Below are positions 38,652 to 49,868 of a DNA stretch of 64,000 bases, piece by piece. The DNA comes from Arabidopsis thaliana (Eukaryota; Streptophyta; Magnoliopsida; Brassicales; Brassicaceae): contig NC_003070.9 of the NCBI RefSeq assembly GCF_000001735.4, positions 1,364,001 through 1,428,000 on the forward strand, read 5' to 3'. The notes below the pieces were generated by a model that was given only the letters and a program-made list of their open reading frames with translations, was not told the origin of the DNA and did not search any database. How positions within the stretch are numbered: the first letter of the stretch is position 1; the number at the start of each line of letters is the position of its first letter. The position numbers and the translations under genes are program-made.

Positions 38652-39605
38652 TGGTCATAGTCTTGTTCTGGCAAAAAGGAATTACTCTCTGTGAAACATT
38701 TTTGAGGATTATGTTCATGCCTGAAGCTCTCTTGTTCGAGCACATTAGCTATACTTGGTAATAGCCAAAGCTTTTACTGGAATGCAATAAGCCACAGCAC
38801 TGATGGTCATAAGTTTTCGGTCTGGGCTTTGATCAACAGGTATTTCTTTTGTAGTAAACCAGATTACTAGGCTGTTCTGTGGTTTGTAGCAAACTTGATT
38901 GTTTACATACAAGATAGTTAACTTAAGAATGTCTCCGAAACTTTTGTTCAGTCTTATCCTCCTATAGATCCTCATAAATTAATCTTGTTGTCTTTCAGAT
39001 CTTCTTTATAGTCAATGTAATACAGACCAAACCTTGTAGTTTGCCCAAAAGTTTTCTAGCAACGGACCAGAAGGATCAACAATAGATATAATCTATGAAC
39101 GGATATTATATGTAAAGAGTAAATAAGCAAGAGAGCATACATGTAAACAACAATATCAAAAATTGCAATCTAGATCATACAGATTTGAAGAGAAATTATT
39201 TCATGGATTACATTTGAGAGTAAACAAATAAGTCCACTACGGAATCATTAAAATTCTCTTAATATATACATTGCAACCGGTTCAATTCAACTCAACCCAC
39301 TCTGCAGGCTCCTAAGGACTTTGAAATCCCTCAAGCTTAAAAAGAAGAACTAAAGAGTTGACCTGAGAACAATGGCACGGATCTAAATGAGTTTATGTAT
39401 GCCAACCAGACGGCGCTTTAATCTCTCCAAGCCTCCTTCTCTGCTTGAAAATCATCAAACATCTATTTCATTAGCATTAATGTATTGAGTATCATTATTC
39501 TTTTGATTTCACATATTTATTGCATTCACGACTGGAACCATGAGTTTTATATCGATGAGGTAAATATCAGGAAGTTGGGGAATAGAATAGCTCACCTCTT
39601 ATTGG
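38652..39605. other. Convergent 3' region between HIT zinc-finger gene and TAF6
   Basis: No gene recognised. Contains the 3' UTRs of both neighbours and AT-rich spacer. The sequence CATCTCTG just at 39620 belongs to the last TAF6 exon. Confidence 0.55.
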
Positions 39606-42600
39606 TTAGAGGAATACTGACATCTCTGTAGAAGGGATAAAGGGAAGAATCCTATCACCATAGAGTTCGTGCAGTTTCACCAATAGCCGTCCGGAATCAA
39701 GATCATCTTTCCATATCTGATCAAGGATTGCTTTCATGGTAATAGCCCGACTCCTGCCGCTTTCTTTCACCTTTCCATTTCTGCTTTCAGATTCGTTAGC
39801 ATCAGAGGCTTGTTCTGATGAGGATGGCTGAACAGAGTTTTGTGGCGGATTGTCATTTTCCACTGGATTATCTACTTGCATTGGAGCTGAGCCAGATTGA
39901 TCTTGTGAATGTACACCATCTGGCCCATCCATGGTTATCAATCTTTTCTGCGGTGATTGGTTTTCTGAAGAATCTACACTCAGCTTCCGCTTGTGGGGAT
40001 CAGTACTGATTATCTTTCCCTTTCCCTTTCCCTTATGGAGAAAACTTGGTGACGGAGATGGTAAAGGTGGGAAGATTTTAAGCCGGCCATGTATACACAA
40101 GCCTGCAGCACGCTGAAAAGAAAAAGGGGGCAAGTCCATCTAAGGATTGTCCACTGAGAATTCTACAAAGATGAAATTTTACAAGGATGTGTTTACTAAC
40201 CAGCAAGGCTCCATATACACGCCAAGCTTCGTAGATCTTCATCTGATTTTTTTGCTTCTCAGCATTCAATTCAGGTTCGAGAAGACTTAGATATGGTTCG
40301 AGATTTGATAGAATAAGAAGGCGTACCTACACAATATATGACATTCAGATGACAACAGATAACAATGCAGGATAGCTGTGCTAAAGTTTTTGGTAGCAGG
40401 GGTATCTGATTCACTGGAGTAGCCGTTTAAGACGATAAAAGTCCTAATTTCCCAATAAAATGAATAAGCAAACCCGGAAAAATGGTATGGGCAAATCAAA
40501 TTGTATCTCAGATTCTGAAAAGTCCCTAGATTGAAGGACAAGCTGGGTAACATTATTTCTCGGTGATATCTGAAATAGCATGCACAAACTTTCTGAAAGG
40601 TCAAGGAATGACTTACAACAGTGTGCCCCAAAGCTGCTAATCCTTGAATCGCACCATAGTGCTGAGTCAAAGCCTTCTTTGGGTCCAGCAGTGCATTGAC
40701 TAAAGTTCTGGTAAGACGAGACTGAAGAGTTATATAAACGGTTCCATACCTGCAAGATTTTATTAAAATCACAGGATTTCAGATGCTAAAAGAATATAAA
40801 GGTGAGATATGTAAAATAAAAGTGCGAGACAATGTACCCTTTTAAATAATGAAGAAGACTATAGCAAGTTATTACTAATTGTTGTTAATATAGATCTAAC
40901 CATTTGTTTTTCAGCTCGAGCAAAAAAGAAGTAGATATCAATAGTAAAGAGATCAAACAAGATAAACTTAGCAGAACATCTATGGATAATCATCTCATGA
41001 TATTTCCTTATAGAATTTCATTATTAGCTCCAGTAAGAAATCATGTATAGATCCCCACAATCAACCAAAACAAACACAGAGTTCATGACATGAAAGGGAA
41101 ATAATGAACCTTTTACATATCAGTGAAACCAGATTTGCCGCAAAATCTCTGAGTTCCCAGTGGTTGTCAGCAAATCTATTTCCAAGCTTTCTTGATACAA
41201 GGCATGTTACAACAGATGGCATCAACTGGTGCAGCTGGCACCAAAAGAAAAAGTTCACTCAGCTTCATGGTTATGAAACATTGCTCAAACAACCAACTCA
41301 TTATCCCAAGGCTGGTTTACATAATCTCAATACAGATCAAAGGCAAAACTTGTTGTTATTTCAAGCAGACTGAGAGTACTTAAGCACTCGAGCTTGCAGA
41401 CCTCGGACAAACACTACCACTAACCATTTGATACCCATTATATAGAATATGTCTAATATAGAACTTGAAGAAACCCAAATCAGAAGCCTAAAGAAAATGG
41501 AGCTACATGATTCTACAATTTTTTAGATAGTGGCAAAAGATAATCCAGAGAAAACTTACATAAGGTTCTATGTGTATGTGAGGATTCTGTAGAAGACTTC
41601 TAACAATGTGCATTAGATTAAACAGGAGTCGGAAGTCATTTAAGCCATTTGAAACCTGCACAAGTGGAGAAAATTAAAACTGCAAAAACTTAACGTGGGT
41701 CTTATTGGTTCACACTAGTTCCTCGGTGGTGCATAATGTTACCTCATCAGCAATGAAATTTGTAAAATATGGAACTAGAGGATGAAGTCCTGAGTCTGAG
41801 GCCAAGCTCACTAATGCTTCTTTATACAGAGGAGGATTTGACTTGCTCATTGCAAGTTCAGCAATCTTTTGGAAGTATAACTGTGAAGAGAGAACAACAG
41901 ATAAGTCCTATGTATGTAAGGATATTACCCTATGATATTTAGACTGCACCATATACCTGAAGTTCCCTAGATAGTACATGCTTCACTGGTAGCCTAACGT
42001 CAATAAGAGGTCCGTCTTTTTGTTCATGGATTTTGGTTTCTGCAGGTGCTCTAATGACTAGAGACAACACAAACAAGTGAAAAATATAGTCAAGATAGGA
42101 AAGAACAAGGATTTCTTGCTCATGCGGATCCGCAAAACAATAATACAGATGGATCTGAAAATATGTATTTTGATCTTTCAGTAACATCAGTAAGCTCACC
42201 ACTTAACACGGGGTAACTGTAGAAAGAGGTTTATACACCTCTGAAACGTCATTGTACATACTAATATTTGTTTCATGTTGAAAAATTCATATAATGACTT
42301 TACAACTCTAGCCCAGGGCATAAGATTGAGAGACAAACCTTCTAAAGGAGCATTTTCTGGTATAGCTGGTTGCACTCCTTCAATAGCCAGCCAGTGACAA
42401 ACAATTTCAGTATCAAGGGGAGCTTTTGGCAGCGGGGCTTCGATCACCTAGAATCATGACATTTCTTGAAAACATAAGGAACCCAAAATGAAGAATTTAA
42501 CTGAAACAAAAAAAACATGCCAGCTTTTCCAACATCTTACATCTTTGAAATCCACTTCTCTGTCATCAGTGTAGAACAAATCGCGATGTCCAATAGCTTT

Positions 42601-43184
42601 TCTAAAACGAAATGGCCCTCCTGAGGCAAATCCATATATCGGCTGCAATAGATATAATCACTCTCAAAAAGATGCCTTTGATTCAGTTGACTACAATAGT
42701 GAAATATGTGAAAGCAATGTGTAACAGATGGTGTTATTCATATGCACCAGTAAAGCCAAACCTCAAAACTAGAAACCATATATCTTTGTCACTCAACTAC
42801 AAAAACCAGGAAGCTTACACAACCAAAACTCTAGATAATGGGAAGTAAGAAATAGGTCATCGAGTTTGTACCTCAACGTTCCTTAAGTTGAGAGCACCAT
42901 CTACATCCGAAGCTGTTAAAGTCGTTCTCTTTGAGTGACGCATGCATTTGATAGCTTCCTGAAAGGACATCCAAAGAGAAGGTACAGAAAGATCAATATG
43001 CTGATACCAGAAAACTCACCTCAAGAACACAAAGACATGATTAGAAAAAGAAGGTAACCTGCATGATCTCTCGGACACGATACTCAACATCAGGAGCAAG
43101 CATAAGAGCAGCTTCAGGTAACAAGTTGGTAATCCCAATACTTTGAGCTATTACCTCAACCGTTTCCTTAGGTACAATGCTCAT
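39606..43184 (-). CDS. TAF6: TBP-associated factor 6 (TFIID/SAGA-type subunit)
   Basis: Eleven exons: 43059-43184, 42872-42958, 42541-42642, 42339-42447, 41957-42057, 41743-41880, 41560-41655, 41110-41234, 40617-40749, 40201-40326, 39606-40112; 549 aa. Residues 1-70 form the H4-like histone fold ([18 protein letters not shown]...[26 protein letters not shown]), which pairs with TAF9. The middle is the HEAT-repeat TAF6 C-domain ([54 protein letters not shown] helices). The tail is plant-specific, Ser/Pro rich with a KGKGKGK basic run. TAF6 is part of TFIID in RNA polymerase II initiation; loss is reported to be embryo-lethal or to affect pollen tubes. Corresponds to At1g04950. Confidence 0.96.
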
Positions 43185-44020
43185 CTTCCCCAGGCTGCTT
43201 ATCCACTGTGGCGATACAAGGACACAGAAGAAACATCAACAGTGGTTATATTAAGTAAGAAAAAAGCACAAAAAATCATTGGAACCTCCCAATTAAACCA
43301 TTGTTGGGCATACACAATGAATCGCAATTCAACAGCCCAGAAGACAAAGGCTGCTTCCATACTCCGTAAAAGTGTGAAATTTGTCCCGTTAACCAAAATT
43401 CGAGCACAAAAATAAGTTGGAAATTTACATGAACCGGAGAGGGATTTGCGTTGAGCGACGAAGATCCAGACACTTCACTTGAGAGGAAAGAAGCTCCGAT
43501 TAACCGATGCCAAGCCTCTTGTTAATATAAGAAGCCGGGCCGGGTTTTTTAATTGCTGTCAAATTCACCCGGTTGGACTATTTCGGGTTAAATTAAATTT
43601 GGGCTGTCTCTATATCTATTTTGGGCCAAGGCCCAATAAGAGCGAAATATTTTATTTCTCTGCCAACTAAAGACAATTAATCCTACGAGAAAGGACGAAA
43701 CAAATGTTTCAAGACAGTAGTTCTGTCTTCTGTGGTAGTTCTTTCTATTTTCTACACAAACAAAATTGATCCAAACACAAAAGGAAAAAGGAGCACAAAA
43801 GTCCAAATCAATGAAGACATCAACATACGTGAAAGCCTTAATCACACTCTTTCTTTACAAACATCAAGACCAAATATAATTAGGGGCAAACCAAATTGTT
43901 GGTGGATGCAATAACATATGTAGATTTTTCTTCTTTTTACATGAAAAAATAATTGCCAGTCCCAGTATCAGAATTTGGGACGAATACAAGCAATTTCTTT
44001 GTATATCAACCAAAATAATA
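43185..44020. other. TAF6 promoter/5' UTR and DUF1664 gene 3' end
   Basis: No gene supported. Near 43540-43636 there are several GGGCC motifs, including an inverted site II pair at 43622-43635. The stretch up to 44020 is AT-rich 3' UTR of the DUF1664 gene. Confidence 0.55.
43622..43635. promoter_or_regulatory. Inverted site II pair (TGGGCC-AA-GGCCCA)
   Basis: A perfect 14-bp palindrome made of two site II half motifs, about 440 bp upstream of the TAF6 ATG. Likely TCP-factor binding site; distance to the true transcription start is unknown. Confidence 0.5.
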
Positions 44021-46673
44021 TTAGGATAGTCCTGAAACATCCCGTACCCAAGATATTCCACCTGGAAACGCTCTATGAACTCTGCTTCTTCCCGCTGCAG
44101 TGACTTTTGTTTTTTCCCCCATCACCATAATTTCTTTCGCCATAACCGGCTTGTGTATTACATTTGCATCCTCTTTGCCTTCCGTCAGAAACCGCAGACC
44201 CTGGAGTTTCCATAGTTTTATAGTTTTAGAAAGCCAAAGAAACATCATGACATGAAATCATCAAATAACAGCTACTACCACAAGTATTTTCAGGTTCCAA
44301 TTTTTATTCGAATAAGCTTGATGAGAGATTGCCTTGAATATATGCAAATTCAAGATCAACCATCTCGTTGAATTTTTTCACTATAAGCAACTTTTTTGCG
44401 TCAACAGAATGGAAATGCACATTTATATGATGGAAAAAGGTATAGTAGCATTCTTACAGAGAGAGAAGTATTAGTGGATGGTTTTCCATCAATAGGTAAT
44501 CTCTCACCAACATCCTAAACCACAAAGCCAGAAACAAGATTTTTTTCATTAAGGCCTATAACTACGTGAAAAATAAGTAAGAAAACGTTTCACTTAATTT
44601 GTAAGTTAACACTCACCTGAAATACTTTAGTACTTGTGCTGTCTTTAACGCCTGCAACTTGACATAGATGCCATAGTCCAGAGAGGGTCACATCCTAAAA
44701 TTTTAACAAAAAAAATATCTGTTTGAGATCAATTAGTTTTAAGAAAATTGATAGCGTGAAGTGGTTTGTAGTATCTAATGGTTGTAGACAAATTACTTGT
44801 TTGCTTTCAAGACTTTCAATCTTCCCTTCCTGTAAAAATTTCATATAAGAGAGTAAAGATATATTAGCCCCTTTAAAATATGCATATTAGAGGGCAATGA
44901 TGCATATTAGAGGGCAATGATGAGACTTACTATTCCAGAAATCATTTCATTAAGTTGCTTAAAATCAAACCCAATTTGCGAAATGCTTGATCTCATCTCA
45001 GTAACCTGAATTGAAGCAAGATTCCATGTGAGCATTAGCATTAAAATGAATATCAAAGAAAGGCATAGATGGAGTAAATCGCAGATATGAGAATCAAGCT
45101 GTAATTTGAAAGAAACAAAGGACTCTACTGTACATGTGAAGAAAAACAGTTCAGGGCCAAAGAGATAGGACGTTAATAAATAAATACTCTACAATCTTTT
45201 GGAATTCCTAAATGTGTTTTAAATTCTTCTAAGATGTTAAATGTACAAGAGGAGATCTCTCTCAGACGAATGTATAAGTATCCTAATCTTAAGTCTAAGG
45301 AAAAAATAAGGCATCAATACAAGAAAGTGAGAAATAAAACGGGTTCCTTACATCACTTAAGATCATTTTAGATGTCTCATTCTGCTCTTCCACCTTCCAA
45401 TCCAAGGTCGCTAGCTTCTGAGAAAGATGTTTCCTTGTTGACTGCGTAAACAAATGCACTAGGTCAAAAAATCATAATGAAATAGAATATATAACAGAGG
45501 AAGGTCTCAAAAAAATTATTTGTTCACCGCTAATGTGTCTGACAAATCGTCTAGTTGTTTCGAAACAGAGGCAACCGCATCAGCCATATTTTTCTTTGTC
45601 ACAAACATTGCATCTGAAAACGACCAGCCCTGCAATGTGGGTAAACCTTAGAAGTCAATGATATATAGTTTACCGGTAAACCACATGTTACAAAACTATA
45701 ACAAAAGACACATGAAACATAGAGAAAAATAGACAGATTTTAAAGAGATAAACACCTTCCACCACATGTAGCAGTACCCCATAGCTCCAACGGCAGCCGC
45801 TGGAACCAGGTAAGATGCATAGCCTACAAGAGCAAAAGCAAAGATTATATCATTCTCTGTTTCTCATAAAAAATAAACATATTTGAAACATTTCCTACAT
45901 TATCAAAAGTAGTACATAAATATTTTATGAGAAACTAAGACTTGTACATACCACTGGAGTTTGAATCTCCATTAAAGATGGTAACTGGATTGGTCATAGT
46001 TAGTTCTTTGATCTCGTTTGCAAGCTGTCGAATCTGGTTATCAAGAGACAACAAAAATTATGTCACTAAGAGGGGAGTCCAGTATTGGCCTAGTGATAAA
46101 GAGTGATGAATTATTTTCTATTCCGATTGTTTATGTTGGATCGATGAGAAAAATAAGCTTACAGAGCAAAAGAAAATGAAATACCTGAGCAGCAAGGAGT
46201 GCACCGTCATACTTAAAAGGAGTGCTTTCAACTCCTTGAGCACCATTGAGTAAGTCTTGAAGTTGGGCTATTAGGTCAGACAACCTCCCATGTCTCAATA
46301 CGATCGAACCAGATACACCTTGGACATGATGAAAACAGAACCAAGTGTCATTAAAGGTCATTAAATGGAACATCCAAGCTAGAATAACTAAATCATTCTT
46401 GCTACATCCAAGCTGTATTACCATCAAAACTACACTAACGATTGAAGATTAGAAGTTCTGGACCATTTTAGCAAAGTGATCAATCAATTTGCCAAGATAA
46501 ATTCAAACCCTAACTCTTCATAAAACAATTCCCTAGATTAGAGAGTCAAAGCAATACGAATCGAATTTGATTACAACAAGCAAAGATAATAAAACAAGCA
46601 TCAAAGTGAGAAAGAGACCTGCGCCGAGTAGGATAAGGACCTTAGAGGTCTGAACACCGGCTTGCATCGCCAT
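44021..46673 (-). CDS. DUF1664 family coiled-coil membrane protein
   Basis: Eleven exons: 46619-46673, 46185-46318, 45952-46033, 45756-45823, 45528-45629, 45352-45441, 44931-45005, 44797-44829, 44617-44694, 44458-44514, 44021-44200; 317 aa. A hydrophobic N-terminus (KVLILLGAGVSGSIVL, about 11-26) and a second hydrophobic segment (GYASYLVPAAAVGAMGYCYMWW, about 91-112) flank a linker with many short helices. A long coiled coil follows at about 125-220 (MADAVASVSKQLDDLSD and on to KIESLESKQ). The tail is basic and ends VRDVSGLS. Plant DUF1664 proteins are of unknown function; a membrane-tethered coiled-coil role, perhaps in an organelle envelope, is inference. Corresponds to At1g04960 by recall. 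Confidence 0.9.
44881..44920. repeat. 20-bp tandem duplication in DUF1664 gene intron
   Basis: Two identical 20-base units (TGCATATTAGAGGGCAATGA) lie head to tail in the intron 44830-44930, 10 bases from the 44931 exon edge. A recent replication-slippage duplication is the simple explanation. Confidence 0.9.
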
Positions 46674-47215
46674 GAATTCCGGTTACAAGCTGAAAAAGAT
46701 TCTCGATTAATTCTCTGTTCCGTGTCGCCAAGCCACCGCGAGAGACCAATTATGACACCCTTTTGCCCTTTAGACCTCAATTTTAGCTTTGATTTACCAC
46801 AAAGATAAATACTTTTCAAAACTTATGTTCTTACCCCCGAAGCTTCCAATTTTAATCGAACTATTGTCCTTAGACACATATTAGAATATTTAACACCACT
46901 TGAGCTTATATACATATCAAACGTTAATATGTACAGTATATACAATTACATATGTATTTATACTTTTATTGCCCTATAGACCTCAGCTTTAGCTTTGATT
47001 GACCAGAAACATTAATATTTTAACAATTTATGTATTCACCCCAAACACTTCCTTTTGAATCAGATTACCCCAGAAGGCAATGCAAATCGAATGACTAAGG
47101 TTATTTTAGACATTTCTCAATAATCCAAACCATTACGCAACTTCACTGTATTAACCTGTTTTCTTCATCGAAGAAGATAGAGAGACCAAAACAAAAAAAG
47201 CTTTGAATATCCGCC
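46674..47215. other. Divergent promoter between DUF1664 and BPI/LBP genes
   Basis: A 542-bp shared region. It contains two imperfect copies of a segment of about 100 bp (46757-46860 and 46963-47066), in the same orientation. No TATA box stands out. Confidence 0.55.
46757..47066. repeat. Imperfect direct duplication of about 100 bp in divergent promoter
   Basis: Copy 1 (about 46757-46860) and copy 2 (about 46963-47066) share blocks such as TTGCCCT.TAGACCTCA, TTTAGCTTTGATT.ACCA and CTTATGT/TTTATGT...CACCCC in the same order with few gaps. I estimate by eye three quarters or more identical bases, spaced by about 206 bp. Confidence 0.75.
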
Positions 47216-49431
47216 ATGGATGTTGGACGATGCTTTCTCTTTCTTCTATTACCAAGTTTCTTCTTCTTGCCTTCACAAACGCAGAGCACCGATTCATTCA
47301 CATCGGTTCTCGTATCTCAAAACGGACTCGATTTCGTCAAAAATCTTCTAGTTAACAAAGCTATCGCGTCGATTATACCTCTCCAGATTCCCAGAATTGA
47401 GAAATCTATGAAAATCCCGTTCCTTGGAGGAATCGATGTTGTTGTCTCGAATCTCACGATATACGAGCTTGACGTTGCGTCATCTTATGTTAAGCTTGGT
47501 GAGACAGGTGTTGTCATCGTCGCTTCAGGGACGACTTGTAATTTGAGTATGAATTGGCATTATTCTTACAGTACTTGGCTTCCTCCTATTGAAATATCTG
47601 ATCAGGGTATTGCATCTGTTCAGGTAATTATGATCAATTTTACTAATTCTTAGTTTTGATCATCTCAATCTTGTGAATCAATGGAAAGACAAGATTTTTC
47701 TTGCGAATCACAAATTTCTGTTCTGTTTTGTATCCTTATGTTTCGTGATTGTTATATGTCTTAGAACATAGTTGCATATGGGAATCAGAGGTGACTGTTG
47801 CTCTCTGTTTACCATTTCCATGTGTTGGTTTTAGTTGTTGCTGTGATCTGCTCATTTTTATATCTGTTTTACAAAGGGAATTTGATGAGTGCTGATTCTC
47901 GCCTTCTCGGTAAGGTTCAAGGCATGGAAATCGGGCTCTCTCTAGGCTTGAAAAGTGATGAAGGAGGCTTAAAACTTTCTCTTTCGGAATGTGGATGCCA
48001 TGTGGAAGACATTACCATTGAGTTGGAAGGAGGAGCATCATGGTTTTATCAGGGGTACGAAATAATTTGCTTATTGATGATAGATCCACTCCCTCTTATT
48101 GCAAGACAGGTGTTGGTTTGTTTTTCATTTTAAACTTCATTCTCTTCTCTGCAATTCAGGATGGTTAATGCATTTAAAGACCAAATTGGGTCAAGTGTGG
48201 AAAGTACCATTGCCAAGAAACTCACGGAAGGAGTATCAGACCTTGATTCATTCCTACAAAGCCTTCCAAAGGAAATCCCAGTGGATGATAATGCTGACCT
48301 TAATGTCACTTTCACCAGTGATCCTATATTGAGAAATTCATCTATCACTTTTGAGATTGATGGCTTGTTCACCAAAGGAGAAACAAATCAAGTCTTAAAA
48401 TCCTTCTTCAAAAAGTCTGTATCTTTAGTTATCTGCCCTGGAAATTCTAAAATGCTCGGAATTTCAGTTGACGAAGCTGTTTTTAACTCTGCTGCAGCTT
48501 TGTACTATAATGTAAGTTCCTAATTTCCTAATTCCTTAGGTTCCAACTAGAAAGAATGCTCTTGATAAAACTGTTCTATATGTTTCCGATACATCAATAT
48601 TACTGTTTTCCACCGTTGTTTCTAATATGAGGATGTTCACTCTTGCCATATTCAGGCAGACTTTGTGCAATGGGTTGTGGATAAAATACCAGAGCAGTCT
48701 CTTTTAAACACTGCTAGGTGGAGGTTCATCATTCCACAACTATACAAGAAATACCCGAACCAGGATATGAATCTGAACATCAGTTTGTCCTCACCTCCGC
48801 TTGTAAAGATATCAGAGCAATACGTTGGAGCTAATGTTAATGCAGACCTAGTAATCAATGTTCTAGATGCAAACCAAGTAATACCTGTAGCTTGCATCTC
48901 CTTGGTGAGTCCTCCAATGACAATGCTCCATATCTTTTGTTTTAGTTACTTACTATAAGCAAATTTGCAGTGATGTCGGTTTACCAATAGATGATTCACT
49001 GTTTCCTTGGCTGCAGATGATCCGGGGATCTGGTGCTCTCAGAGTCATGGGCAATAACCTTGGAGGCAGCGTAAGTTTAGAAGATTTCTCCATGTCTTTG
49101 AAATGGAGCAACATTGGAAATCTCCATCTGCATCTTCTTCAGGTAAAACCATCATGTCAAGTGTTTAAAGCACTCGCATGTTTGTTTCTTTCATTCTTAG
49201 CATTCACACGTGTTTCTTTATCTTGTTCCGATCTTCTAGCCAATAGTGTGGACTGTTATACAAACAGTGTTTGTGCCATATGCAAATGACCACCTAGAAA
49301 AGGGATTCCCGTTGCCCATAATGCACGGATTCACACTTCAGAATGCGGAAATCATCTGCTCAGAATCTGAAATCACAGTTTGCAGCGATGTCGCCTACTT
49401 GGATTCGTCCCAACAGCCTCAATGGCTTTGA
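47216..49431 (+). CDS. LBR-1: BPI/LBP (lipopolysaccharide-binding) family protein
   Basis: Six exons: 47216-47623, 47915-48054, 48160-48511, 48656-48904, 49017-49142, 49240-49431; 488 aa. A clear signal peptide (DVGRCFLFLLLPSFFFLPSQTQS) leads to a two-lobed BPI fold with the N-lobe opening SVLVSQNGLDFVKNLLVNKAI and the disulfide pair region of SECGCHVEDI near 165-170. Several N-glycosylation sequons (NLT, NLS, NVT, NSS, NIS) support secretion. The family binds lipid A or other lipids in an apolar tube; two Arabidopsis members, LBR-1 and LBR-2, are reported to bind bacterial lipopolysaccharide and support defence gene induction. I assign At1g04970 = LBR-1 from memory, so the symbol is less sure than the family. 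Confidence 0.93.
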
Positions 49432-49868
49432 AGCTACCACGATCTACGACTTGGAAACCTAACTCGTTGTAGTTTACAATTGGTGGTTGTAAGTGTCGCT
49501 ACTGGTTTGGCATTTGGACCAGACTCAGCGACCAAAACGAACAAAGCTTTGTATAATACTTTTGTACTTAATGTTGACTAATCTGTGAATGATATTTCTG
49601 TCTGAAATAAAATAGTCTTTGTAATTACTGTGGTATGAAAATAGGCTATGGTAAATAATATGTCGACGAATTAGTTGGTCAAGTGGTTAGACTGTTAGCC
49701 AGCTTGTTCAACTTCATATAAAAGTCGAAAAATTCACCAAATTCTGTATATGGAATCTAAAAGTGTATACTCTGTTCTAACTCTTTGAAATGATATCATT
49801 GTCCTTGAGTGGGACACTTTAAGTCTTTCAAGAAACCAAAACCCTTATCAATGAGGTAAAAGAGAAGT
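49432..49868. other. Convergent 3' region between BPI/LBP gene and PDIL2-2
   Basis: 3' UTRs of both genes. Between 49676 and 49716 there is a tRNA-promoter-like pair (box A type TGGTCAAGTGG and weak box B type TTGTTCAACTTC), perhaps the head of a decayed tRNA-derived SINE. No tRNA cloverleaf can be folded around it. Confidence 0.4.

Noticed and set aside
49676..49716. tRNA gene
   Set aside because: Box A fits but box B is weak and no acceptor stem or anticodon arm can be paired around it.
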